From: BOG-931 sp963761525
GTDB taxonomy: Bacteria > Pseudomonadota > Alphaproteobacteria > Rhizobiales > Xanthobacteraceae
Direction: 5' to 3'
Assembly: GCA_963761525.1 (NCBI GenBank)
Contig: CAVXHG010000008.1
Span: 930,001 to 994,000 of the forward strand
Length of the DNA stretch: 64,000 nt
Shown: positions 10,250 through 20,400 of the stretch, piece by piece
Layout: the number at the start of each line of letters is the position of its first letter
Numbering within the stretch: the stretch's first letter is position 1
Program-made: the position numbers and the translations under genes
Notes under the pieces: generated by a model
The model's input: the letters and a program-made list of their open reading frames with translations, nothing else
Databases searched by the model: none
What the model was told of the DNA's origin: nothing

Positions 10250-12065
10250 CAGCTCGCCGAATTTCAGCGACACGACAACCTGGCAGCAGGTTGGAACGAC
10301 CACCAGTGGCCTGGTCACGCCTGGCCAAGTCGTCCAGAGCGGGTCGAACTACTATCGTTATGTTGGATCGTCGGCAGCGACATTCGACCTGTCCGGGGTT
10401 TCCGACACCTATTCGGGTGATCCCTCGCCGAATTTCAGCAACACAAGCCAGTGGATGCAGATCGGCGGCACGTCGGGTGCGACGTACGAATATATCGGCA
10501 GCAGCAACCCTGCGACGCTCGATCTGAACAATCAGAACTACAACAACACGAGCGAGTGGCAGCAGGTCGGCTTCGTTGAAACCGCGGCACAAGGGACCGT
10601 AGCGCAGCAGCAGACGTTGGATGTCGGCGACACGGTCACCATCAGCAATACTTATTTCTACGGTGCGCAGTACAACGCATCGCAGGGCACGGAAACGCTG
10701 GCAGTAGGCACCCGCGTCGAGAACGCCGGCGGCACGGTCTACACTTACGTGGGCCAGGCCGGCTCGGTGAACCTGTCGACAACGAACTTCGGCAACGTGT
10801 CGCTTTGGCAGCTCACGCCGCCTGTGGTCTCAGGCAGCACCGAGTACGAATATATTGGACCGCAGAACAACAATTCGCTGAATCTCAACAACCAGAATTA
10901 CGCCACATCCAGCCTCTGGAAGCAGGTCGGCCTTGTCGATGTCTCTGCACAAGAGAGCGCAACGATCCACGCCACGACCGTGGCCGCTGCGGTATCGCTT
11001 GCCGCAGGCGGCGAGACCGGCATTGCGGTCGCGGGCGGCGGTGCAGTCGCCGAGAACATCGTCGCGGCGGAGACGGAAGCGTACATCTCCGGGTCCGACC
11101 TTTCGAGCGTCGGCGGCGTTGAGGTTATCGCGACTGACAACTCCGATATCGAGTCGCTGGTTGCCGCGGTCGCCGCTTCGGTGTCGTTCGGCGGCGAAGC
11201 CGGCGTTGGCGTTGGCATCGGCGTATCGTTTGCCCAAAACGTCATCAACAACGGATCGGTTGGCGGGACCGGAGCGGTTCTTGCTTACATCTCGTCGTCA
11301 CCGATCGACGCCACAGGCCTTGTCGATGTCGACGCGAGTGCTTCCGAGACGATCTCGTCCATGACGCTTGCTGCAGCGGTCGCCCTGTCGGGCGGCGGTG
11401 AAGCCGGCATTGGGGTTTCCGGTGCCGGGGTCGGCGTCGATAACCAGAGCAACGTGGATATTACTGCCTATATCGACGGCGGCGTCCACGACGATGCGAT
11501 TACTGCTGGCGCCGTCACGGTCTCGGCCAGCGATACCTCCACCATTGACGCGTTCGCCGGGGCGGCAGCTCTGTCCGGTGGCTTCGGTGGCGAAGCGGGC
11601 TTAGCTGTGTCCATTGGCCTGTCGATTGCGGTCAACCAGATCCAGGATCCAGTCACCGCCTACATCACGGATGTTTCGCCGCTGAAGACCGGCAACGGTG
11701 CCGTCAATGTTACGGCCGACGAGGCTGCGGCGATCGAAGCGACATCGGTCGCGGCGGCGATTTCGCTCAGTATCGGCGGCGCGGCGGGTGTTGCGGTCGC
11801 TGGCGGTGGTGCCAGCGCTGAGAACAAGATCGAGGCCGAGACTGAAGCCTATATTTCAAATTCGACGCTCGGAACGGGCGCCGGCAATCAAGTTGGAGCG
11901 GTGACGGTCACAGCGACCGAATTTCATCCTCGATCACCGCCTTGGTCGCGGCGGTCGCTGGGGCGGTTGCCTTCGGCGGCGCGGCCGGCGTCGGCGTCGC
12001 GATCGGTGTTTCGGTCGCATTCAACCAGATCACGGATGGAACGTTCAGCGGCGCGGGTACGGTAG
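9807..12065 (+). CDS. Giant protein segment 5: YRYVG module cluster then beta repeats
   Basis: The giant-protein pattern occupies this frame from about 9995 to 11922. The first part is the densest cluster of YRYVG-type modules in the locus, with LYQYIG, FYQYVS, YYRYVG, TYEYIG, VYTYVG and YEYIG cores between 9998 and 10860. Each core is followed by a DL(T/S/N) turn and a Trp-containing strand (NxSxWxQ). From about 10950 the Ala/Gly beta repeat resumes with GGETG and GGEAG loops. The first ~60 and last ~45 codons of the open frame are out-of-frame sequence. No recognised catalytic domain is present. Confidence 0.7.
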   Translation: MSMSDRRRTSSTYPEKLAAILKFRRRISATRRCGVLSRRPTLMAAARSRKRLSQAPSLSRLRNLYQYIGVAAGTYDLTGLADANSSHPAPDFTDVAKWQLLTATYVVGAVSTSTTVHGNDIVQDGSIFYQYVSNLGPAAFDLSGAADSSSPNFSDTTTWQQVGTTTSGLVTPGQVVQSGSNYYRYVGSSAATFDLSGVSDTYSGDPSPNFSNTSQWMQIGGTSGATYEYIGSSNPATLDLNNQNYNNTSEWQQVGFVETAAQGTVAQQQTLDVGDTVTISNTYFYGAQYNASQGTETLAVGTRVENAGGTVYTYVGQAGSVNLSTTNFGNVSLWQLTPPVVSGSTEYEYIGPQNNNSLNLNNQNYATSSLWKQVGLVDVSAQESATIHATTVAAAVSLAAGGETGIAVAGGGAVAENIVAAETEAYISGSDLSSVGGVEVIATDNSDIESLVAAVAASVSFGGEAGVGVGIGVSFAQNVINNGSVGGTGAVLAYISSSPIDATGLVDVDASASETISSMTLAAAVALSGGGEAGIGVSGAGVGVDNQSNVDITAYIDGGVHDDAITAGAVTVSASDTSTIDAFAGAAALSGGFGGEAGLAVSIGLSIAVNQIQDPVTAYITDVSPLKTGNGAVNVTADEAAAIEATSVAAAISLSIGGAAGVAVAGGGASAENKIEAETEAYISNSTLGTGAGNQVGAVTVTATEFHPRSPPWSRRSLGRLPSAARPASASRSVFRSHSTRSRMERSAARVR

Positions 12066-15000
12066 AGGCTTACGTCCTCAATACGCCGATGTATGCGACC
12101 GGCCTCGTTACCATCGATGCGACCTCGCTTCAGACCATCAGTGCCATTACCGCGGCCGGCGCCGTCGGTGTCGCCGGCGGTGGGGCCGCGGGCGTTGGCG
12201 TCGCGGCTGCAGGTGCGTCCGATGACAATTACATCTCGGTCAATACTCTTGCTTATCTGAGCGGTGGCAGCAGCGTTGTAACGGGCGGCGTCAGCATTGC
12301 CGCGAGCGACACGTCCAGCATCAGCGCGGTTGTCGGTACGGCATCTATCGCCGGCGGCTTCGGCGGCGCGGCCGGCGTTGCAGTGGCCCTTGGCCTGTCG
12401 ATCGCACTCAACTCCATCGACAACAGCGTGATCGCCGACATCACCGGTGTTGGTTCGCTTTCGAGCGGCACGAACAGTGTGTCTGTTACCGCGACCGACG
12501 ACGACACGATTTCCGCGACAGCTATAACGGCATCGTTCTCCGCTGCCGGGGGCGGTGCTGCAGGCGTTGGCGTCGCCGGCGGCGGCGCGAACGCGAACAA
12601 CGTTATTTCGGTCGAGACAAAAGCCTACATCTCGGCCTCTACCCTGACTTCCGTCGGTGCGGTGACCGTGACCGCAATGGAGACCGGCTCGATCGCGGCG
12701 TTGATCGCGGCGTTGCGTGCTTCGGTTGCCATCGGCGGCGCCGCCGGCGTTGGTGTTTCGATCGGTAAATCGACTGCACATAACACTGTTGGTAACGGCG
12801 ACGGGCAGGTCTTCGCTTACATACTCGACACCCCGATTACAGCGACCGGCATTGTAGCGGTCCATGCCACCTCATCGGAGACGATCAGTGCGTTGGTGGC
12901 CGCAGCCTCGGCTGCTCTGACGGGCGGTGGCGCAGCGGGCGTCGGCGTATCGTTCGGCGGCGCGTTCGGCTTCAACGATGTCACTGTATCGACGCAGGCA
13001 TATATCGACGAGGGTATCGGAACCAACGACACGATCGCGACCGACAGCATCACGTCGACTGGCGTGAGCGTCGCGGCGATGGATACCGCGAACATAACCG
13101 CGGGTGTGGCCGCGGCGACCATTGGCGTGTCTCTAGCCGGTGCGGCCGGTGTCTCGGTCACGATCTCGCTTTCGATCGCGCGCAATACGATCAATGACGA
13201 CCAGGAAGCCTATATCAACGGCGTAAAGACGTTGAATGCGGGCTTGGGAGCGATCACCGTCAAAGCGGTGGAAGGCGCAACCATAAACGCTGGTTCGATT
13301 GCTGCATCACTCGCCGCCGGCATCAGCGGCGTCGCTGGCGTCGCGGTTGCTGGCGCGGCGACGACCGCGGAAAATCTGATCGAGGTCGATGCAAACGCCT
13401 ACATCCAGGACTCTTCGATCGCCAGCGCTGGCAATGTCACGGTCAAAAGTTCGGATACGTCGACGATCAACGCGATCGTCGACGCCGCATCCGCGGCGAT
13501 TGGCGCCGGTATCGCCGGCGTCGGTGTCGCCTTCGGCGCCTCAGCGGCGCAGAATTACATCAACAATGGCACGATCGGCGGCCCTGCCGGTCAGGTCGAA
13601 GCGTACATTCTCAACTCCGGCATCACCGCTTCCGGGGTGCTGACTGTTCAAACCAATACCAGTGAGCGAATTTTCGCCCAGGTAGGCTCGGTTGCGGCAG
13701 CCCTCAGCGGCGGCCTGGTCGGTGTTTCGGTTGGCGTTGGTGTCGCTACCGCGATCAACGAGATCAGCATCAACGCCTACGCCTACATCAATGGCGACAC
13801 CGACGGTCTCAGCCAGGCGCCGGTGGGAATCTCCGCCTCGAGCGGTGTTGCGGTCTCGGCAAACGACACGTCGAATATTACCGCCGAGGTCAATTCTACT
13901 GCCATCACAGCGGCGTTCGGTTTCGTTGGTGTCAGTATTGCGGTTGGCGTTTCTCAGGCGACCAACGAAATTAACAATAATATCGATGCTTACATCGAAA
14001 ACGCGATCGTCAGCAGCACGGTGAATTTCACGACGACGAGCGGCGGGACCGACGTCCGAAGCCTGACGCCCGGCCAGACCGTGCAACTCGCGTCGAACTA
14101 CGACACGCCGAATTACGTGGAAGGCAGCGGGGCCATAACTTCGTTGCTCAATCCGGGCAACGTTGTTCAGGACGGCAGCACCCTCTACCGCTACGTCGGC
14201 TCGTCCGCGCAGGATTTCGACCTTACGGGCAATCTGACCGATACAAATTCGCAGGATCCGTCGCCGAATTTCGCGGATGCCACGAAGTGGCTACCAATCG
14301 CGGGAACGGCGGGTGCGGTCTATCAATATATCGGTCCCGCAGACCCAGTCGACATCAACAATCAAGACTACACCAACGCCAGTTTGTGGAAACTGGTCAC
14401 GCCATCGGTATCTGTGTCGGCGCAGGAAGCCGCAACGATTACTGCGAACGCCATGGCTGCCTCGGTCGCGATCAGTGGCGGCGCTGTTGCAGTGTCGGCC
14501 GCAGGCGGCGGTGCCGAAGCGACGAACTTTATCCACGACAACACGGAAGCCTACCTCAAGAACGGTGCGATTACCGCAACGGGGAACGTCTCGACCAGCG
14601 CGGAGTCGAACGCGCAGATCGACGCAGCTATCCTTGTTGCCGCGGTTGCCGCGGGGATTGGTGGCTTTGCGGGGGCCGCGTCGATCGGCGTCGGCGTTGC
14701 CGAGAATTATATCGGCTATCAGTTGGTGGACGGGCTCTTTCCTGAGGCGGATTCCAATCTCGTCGAGGCCTATTCTTCGGGAGCCAGCATCACCGCGGGC
14801 GGTGCATTCGACGAGACTGCCACCGATACTTCGTCGATCGATGCCAGCGTTGCGGCGCTTTCGGCGGCGCTCGTTGCGGGTGTTGCGGGTGACGCTCTCT
14901 CCGGGGCGGGCGCCACGGCTGAGAATTTTATCTCGGTCGACACCGAAGCGACTGTTTCAGGAAGCGGGGCATCCGGTATCACAGCCGGCTCGATCGATAT

Positions 15001-15256
15001 CTACGCCGACGACAATTCAAACATCAACGCAACCGTTGCCGCGGTCTCGATAGCGGTCGCGGTCAGTCTGGGCAACTCATTGTCGATGAGCGAGTCGCTC
15101 GCGCAAAACACGATCGACAACGAGGTCCAAAGCTCGATCTCCGGCGCGACGGTAACGGCAAATGGCCCCGTTACGATCGATGCCATCGAGGATGCTTCCA
15201 TTGCGACGCTCTCGGCTGCGGCGAGCGTCTCTGCAAGCATTGGATTCTTCGGGTAG
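11942..15256 (+). CDS. Giant protein segment 6: Ala/Gly beta repeats with GGAAG loops
   Basis: This frame continues segment 5 from about 11925 to 15247. It holds about ten copies of the 80-90 residue repeat, now mostly with GGAAGVGVA loops, later degraded to SGVAG, AGIAG and SGLVG. Repeats end with AYI plus a short linker and restart with TIxA. One paired YRYVG/YQYIG module sits at 14040-14400. The terminal TAG (15254-15256) is produced by a one-base frame change: adding or removing a T at 15244-15247 gives a continuation GSSGSAGAAVAINTI into the next frame. Confidence 0.75.
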   Translation: MVAAVAGAVAFGGAAGVGVAIGVSVAFNQITDGTFSGAGTVEAYVLNTPMYATGLVTIDATSLQTISAITAAGAVGVAGGGAAGVGVAAAGASDDNYISVNTLAYLSGGSSVVTGGVSIAASDTSSISAVVGTASIAGGFGGAAGVAVALGLSIALNSIDNSVIADITGVGSLSSGTNSVSVTATDDDTISATAITASFSAAGGGAAGVGVAGGGANANNVISVETKAYISASTLTSVGAVTVTAMETGSIAALIAALRASVAIGGAAGVGVSIGKSTAHNTVGNGDGQVFAYILDTPITATGIVAVHATSSETISALVAAASAALTGGGAAGVGVSFGGAFGFNDVTVSTQAYIDEGIGTNDTIATDSITSTGVSVAAMDTANITAGVAAATIGVSLAGAAGVSVTISLSIARNTINDDQEAYINGVKTLNAGLGAITVKAVEGATINAGSIAASLAAGISGVAGVAVAGAATTAENLIEVDANAYIQDSSIASAGNVTVKSSDTSTINAIVDAASAAIGAGIAGVGVAFGASAAQNYINNGTIGGPAGQVEAYILNSGITASGVLTVQTNTSERIFAQVGSVAAALSGGLVGVSVGVGVATAINEISINAYAYINGDTDGLSQAPVGISASSGVAVSANDTSNITAEVNSTAITAAFGFVGVSIAVGVSQATNEINNNIDAYIENAIVSSTVNFTTTSGGTDVRSLTPGQTVQLASNYDTPNYVEGSGAITSLLNPGNVVQDGSTLYRYVGSSAQDFDLTGNLTDTNSQDPSPNFADATKWLPIAGTAGAVYQYIGPADPVDINNQDYTNASLWKLVTPSVSVSAQEAATITANAMAASVAISGGAVAVSAAGGGAEATNFIHDNTEAYLKNGAITATGNVSTSAESNAQIDAAILVAAVAAGIGGFAGAASIGVGVAENYIGYQLVDGLFPEADSNLVEAYSSGASITAGGAFDETATDTSSIDASVAALSAALVAGVAGDALSGAGATAENFISVDTEATVSGSGASGITAGSIDIYADDNSNINATVAAVSIAVAVSLGNSLSMSESLAQNTIDNEVQSSISGATVTANGPVTIDAIEDASIATLSAAASVSASIGFFG

Positions 15257-15330
15257 CGCCGGCGCGGCGGTAGCGATCAACACGATCGACACCGATACGT
15301 CCGCTTTCCTCGAAATCCAGCTCGCTGACG

Positions 15331-15792
15331 GTGAACGACGGCGGTGCAGTTCTGATCAATGCCGACGATACATCGTCGGCGAGTGCGCTGACAGGTTCAG
15401 CGAGCATCGCGGGTGGCATCATCTCCATCGCTGCCGGCGGCTCGAGCGCTAACGACAGCATCACCAACAATGTCTCCGCCTACATCGACGCCTCGACGGT
15501 CTCGGCAAGCGGTAGCGCGGTGACGGTTGAAGCTTCGGCGCAGCCGGAGGCGTCCGCGACCGCCTACGGGGTAAGCGCAGGTGATCTGGCGATCGGCACA
15601 TCGCTTGCGACCGTTACGCTCACTCCGACCGTGAGCGCGACTGTCGGGGGGCCGCACATCACGGTCGGCAGCCTTTCGATCCTCGCGAAATCTGAATTTG
15701 CCGTCCGATGGCAACCCTGCGGCATATGGGGACGCCACCGGCTCCAGCGGCGGCATCATTGCTGCTGTCGCAACCAACGTTACGACGACTAA
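15331..15792 (+). CDS. Giant protein segment 7: short bridging frame
   Basis: Between 15250 and about 15310 the pattern runs in the third frame (AAVAINTIDTDTSAFL). It then moves into this frame as SSSLTVNDGGAVLI and runs to about 15695, ending in HITVGSLSILAKSEF. Beyond that the frame is out-of-register sequence rich in Arg, His and Cys. The content is the same beta-repeat type. It is not an independent gene; it links segment 6 to segment 8 across frame changes near 15312 and 15695. Confidence 0.55.
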   Translation: MNDGGAVLINADDTSSASALTGSASIAGGIISIAAGGSSANDSITNNVSAYIDASTVSASGSAVTVEASAQPEASATAYGVSAGDLAIGTSLATVTLTPTVSATVGGPHITVGSLSILAKSEFAVRWQPCGIWGRHRLQRRHHCCCRNQRYDD

Positions 15793-17458
15793 TAACGCCA
15801 ACGTGACAGCAGGGCTTGGTGCGGAGGGCAACGTCGCCTCTGCGGCGGGTATGGTATTCGCGGTTGCCGGTGAGCTGCTGATTGTCGCTAACGGCAATAC
15901 GGAGCAAAGCTCTAACGCGTTGAACGTTGCGATTGGCTTGGTTGCCGGAGGCGTCGCGGAAGCGACAGCCAACGCAACAAATAATACCACTTCGACGATT
16001 GGGAATTATGCGAATGTGACCGCCGGCACTGTCCAGATCGGTGCCAACGGCAATGACAATAACTATGCCTCGACGATCGCCGGCAGCGGTGGCGTTGTGG
16101 CGGGCGACGCCGTCGAGCCGACGACGAACGATACGGCAAATACGACAGCGTCCGTTGGACAGGACGCTGTCGTCGACGTCACTGGCGGCTCGTATATCAG
16201 TGCCTTCAATATCGGCGCAGCACATACGGCCACCGTCAACACGATGGTCATTGCCAACTCGAAAGGACTTCTCGCCGGTGCCGGCGAGCTTTCGACTGAC
16301 AATGTCACGTCTAACGTCACAGCTCTGATCAACGGCAAGATTACGGCGCTTTCGATTGTCGGCGGCGCCGACAATACGTTCAATAAGCCCGAGCTCGCCG
16401 ATAGCGATAACGTCAACGGCGATACTGGCGGACTTGCCAGCGGGGCAGGCGGCGAAGACAACGTCAATATCAGCTTCGACACATTGGTCATCATCGGCGC
16501 CGATGCTAACCTGACGGTTGACGGCACCAGCACCAATCCCGGTGCAATGTCGTTCTCGGCCTTCAACAGCTTTGACGGATACGACCAGATTACCTTCAAG
16601 ACCGGCGGCGCATTGTCCGGCGCGGCAGCCGACATCACCATCCAAACTCAAAACGATGTCGCAGAAGTCGACGTTGAGGATGGTGCGCAGCTGTCAAGTA
16701 TCGGCCAGATCAACATGTCGGCGGATGGCGGCGGCTCGCTGACGACGGAGATTTACGCGAACACTTACGGTGCGGTCACTGCGGCCGACACTGACAGCAG
16801 CATCTACATCACACCGACCAACGACATTCTGGTCGGCACTGTGACGCCGACCGCTGGCGATGTCGTCGGCTCCGGTCAAGCTAACACCACCGTCAACACT
16901 GGCGACATCGTCGACAAGAACGGCACTCTTTATCGTTACGTCGGGACCACTCCAGCCACTGTCGATTTCGCGTCGAACACCACAACCTTCAGCGGCAATC
17001 AGTGGCAGGCGGTCAGCACCTCAATCACCGCACAACTCGACATGAGTTTGATGGCGGGCGACAGCTCGACCTTCGTCGCGGATAGTTACGCCGTCAACGC
17101 ATATGAAGACGCCTTTGCCGGATCGGTTGTCCCGCTCAGCGACGTCAATGCCAACGCATATGTGACGCAGACCAACGCGATAACGATCGGCTCAGGCGCA
17201 ACGATTAATCTTGGCGGTAGCGCCAACCTTATCACGAACTTCCAGGTCGCCGCTGAAGCCTTCGCCCAAGCCAAGTCTTCAAGCTGGGTGAGCGCCGTCA
17301 CTGGCGGTCTCGATTCTCTTACCGGCGGTAATCCGGCTTATCAGTTCAACGGCACCGCAGAATTCCACGGTGCTGGGCACGATTACGGTCGATGGTGCCA
17401 TTCACACCGGCCTGAACCGCAACATCACGGTAGACTTCACTGCGGACGTCGTCGGTGA
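15698..17458 (+). CDS. Giant protein segment 8: Asn/Thr-rich beta repeats
   Basis: This frame carries about 555 codons of giant-protein sequence, from LPSDGNPAAYGDATG to YQFNGTAEF at about 17358, then goes out of register. It is richer in Asn and Thr than the previous segments and has fewer GG-E/A-AG loops. Motifs such as NVTAGTVQIGANGNDNN suggest a parallel beta helix. One NxGDIVDKNGTLYRYVG module is at 16895-16950. A stretch around 17080-17330 (VNAYEDAFAGSVVPLSDVN and following) is less repetitive. Confidence 0.7.
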   Translation: MPSDGNPAAYGDATGSSGGIIAAVATNVTTTNNANVTAGLGAEGNVASAAGMVFAVAGELLIVANGNTEQSSNALNVAIGLVAGGVAEATANATNNTTSTIGNYANVTAGTVQIGANGNDNNYASTIAGSGGVVAGDAVEPTTNDTANTTASVGQDAVVDVTGGSYISAFNIGAAHTATVNTMVIANSKGLLAGAGELSTDNVTSNVTALINGKITALSIVGGADNTFNKPELADSDNVNGDTGGLASGAGGEDNVNISFDTLVIIGADANLTVDGTSTNPGAMSFSAFNSFDGYDQITFKTGGALSGAAADITIQTQNDVAEVDVEDGAQLSSIGQINMSADGGGSLTTEIYANTYGAVTAADTDSSIYITPTNDILVGTVTPTAGDVVGSGQANTTVNTGDIVDKNGTLYRYVGTTPATVDFASNTTTFSGNQWQAVSTSITAQLDMSLMAGDSSTFVADSYAVNAYEDAFAGSVVPLSDVNANAYVTQTNAITIGSGATINLGGSANLITNFQVAAEAFAQAKSSSWVSAVTGGLDSLTGGNPAYQFNGTAEFHGAGHDYGRWCHSHRPEPQHHGRLHCGRRR

Positions 17459-20400
17459 CGGCGGAGCCACTACGATTGTCAATCCCGGCGACGTTGTTGA
17501 AGAGATCGTCAATGGTGTCGGCACCTCTTACGAATACACCGGCTCGGCCCCGATCACGCTTAATCTTTCCGCCTCGGGTACGACACCGAACTTCGGCGAC
17601 GGTCAGTGGCAACTCGACACCGGCGCGATACCGACCATTGCGTCGGATAACTCGAGCATCGCTTTCACGAATGAAGTGGAGGAGGAGTCCTCCGGGCTCG
17701 TCACCTCGTACGAGAGCACCGAGTCGCAGTACAACAGCTACGTCGACATGCAGAATCAGATCGAGGCCGCCAACAACGGGGTTGGCGATCAGACGATCGG
17801 ACAGCAGATTTCTTTCGATTATAACGAGATCCTGTCGCTTGAGGCGTCGCTCGCGAGCCAAGGCCTCATTGCGCTCAATAGCAATGGAACCCCAATAACC
17901 GACGCGGACGGCTTCGACATCATTGTACAGAAGCAGGTCCAGGCTCTTGTTATTGCGCCGTTCACGGCGGAAGCCGGCCAGATCTATCTGTTCGGCAATC
18001 AGATACAGGGTACCGGCACGCTCGACGCCCCGGACGAAGTCAGCGTCAACATCACGAATTACACAATCGCGTCGCTGGAAATCCAAGGCATTACTGTTCC
18101 GCAGAATATCGGCGGCGTTTACGTCAACGGCGCTCTCCTTGATGATGGCTCCGTGGTGGCCGACAACGCGGCGGTCAATACCGCCAATCAGAGCGGCTCT
18201 GGCGCTGCTTTCAATATCACTACGCTATCGCCGCCGCCGGCGCCGCCTTCGCCCGGCGGTACGCCGCTCGCCGCGATCACCATTACCAACAAAGAGGTTG
18301 CTCTGACGGCGGCGCAGGTTGCCGAAGGTCTGACGCAACCTGACATCATCGTCGATGGTGCAATCGACGCGCTGTTCTCATCGTTGACCATTTCTTCGTT
18401 TGGCGACATCGACGTTACCGATACCGCCACGATTGACGTCTTTTCGCAAAATTTCACGGCCGCCAACAACATCACCATCGACGAAGTGCAATTCTACGGT
18501 TCGGGTGATCCTTCCGGCCAGATTTTGGGAAGTCCTGCGGTCGCGGAGACCGCGCTCCCCAATGGTGAAGCTGATATTCTTTCGTACGAAAATTCGCCAG
18601 CGGTTGCGGTCAATCCGACTACGGGGGCACAGCTCGTCTCGCAGACGATTGAGATCGATGCCGAATATGTCGACATTAACGGCAGCATCACCGCCGGTCA
18701 GGCGAACGAGACGCTGACTCTCAATCCTTCCGACGTCGACTCGGAAATCGCCCAGTTCATAAAAGAAGGTGCGTCTTCGCCGCAGGCGCTGGCATTATCG
18801 CCATCCGAAGATCCGAACAACGACTTCCTGGTTTTCTACAATCCGGCGAACGGCGGCAGCATCGAAGTGCAGCCGGTATCGCTGGCCGGTGGCACGATCA
18901 TCATCAAAGGTCACGTGGCCAGCACGTCGACCGCGACGCTGTACTCCTACGGCTATTACGGCGACGTCACCATCAACAACAACACTACCTACAATCTGAC
19001 TGTCGACAGCATCAATGCACAGCAGGCCGGTAGCGGACTGGTCGATATCACCGACCTCAACCAGACCGACGGTAACAACAATGTCCTGGAGACAAAATAT
19101 CTCTCCACGGCAGGCGGCGGGATGACGATCTCGACCAATTACGTCAATCCGACCACTGACGTCGCGGCGGGCGCCGGCACGGTAACGACGGCGGCTCAGC
19201 TGGTCATCACCGGTTCGATATCGGGCACCACGCTGACCATCACCGGCATTACACTCAACGGTAAGGCCGTAACGGCGAATGTGCTGACAGCTGGCGACAT
19301 ACTTGTCGGCGCTGGCGTGCTGTCGGGCACGACGATCGTAAAGCAGATTTCCAGCAGCGAGGTGGTTGATGGCGTCGGAGAAATCGGAGGCCTCGGCACC
19401 TACCAGATCAGCACCGCGCCGTCGCAGACGATAACGAACGGGTCATTCACCGTATCGAACTCAGCGGTGTTCACGCTCCAGCAGGGGCTGCGGTACAACT
19501 TCACGGTTGAATACGGCACGCAAACGGTCAACTCGCGGACTTATTCGACCAGTGCGTGGCTCGGAGCCATCAACCTCGGCAACTCGACAAACTACACACA
19601 AGGTACGCCGGTCGTCGTCGGCCAACCGACCGTTCTGGCGTCGAGCCTCTACTTCTTTCTAGACGGGGGTGAGGAAAGCTCAGCGTACATCTACAGCAAC
19701 ACAGCCCAGGTAACGAACGACCCCACATATACGCCGTACAAAAATTGGACGACCAGCACGTGGTACGGCAAGAAGACCTATTACGAAGAGGCGCAGGAAA
19801 CCGTCGATACGACGAACATTGCCGACACGTCGATCAAGGCGGACATGCCGGTGATGGTGCAGTTCACCGGCACCAGTGCGGCCGACATCACCATCAATTC
19901 GCCCTACAGCAACGTCCAGATCCTGGGCAACCTGTCGAACGTCACCGGCACCACGTCGATTACGGCCGGCGGCACGATCACGCTGCCTACGCCCAACACC
20001 AACATCGAAGGTGTCAACGTCACGCTGTCGGCCGGCGGCAATATCGGCAGCAGTTCGCAGCCGATCAATGTCGTGCTGGCGCCGACCACTGGCTTGGCTG
20101 CGCTGCCGACATCTCAGACGCTCAATTTCGGCACCACGACCGTCAACAATAATCAGGTTGGCACGATCACTCTGACCAACGGTCAGAATTGGTCATCCTT
20201 GGGTTACACGGCGGGAAGCGGAATTTACGTTCAGGGAACGGATGCCGACGCCAATGGCGCGACGTTCAATCCAAGCAGTGCGACCGGATATTACAAGATT
20301 GCAAGCGTTAATGGCGACGAGCTAATTCTGACCGCGGCGTTGCTGGGGTCGTCCAAATCCAACGTCCACGATAGCGTCGCACCGGTCGTTGTCGACATCC

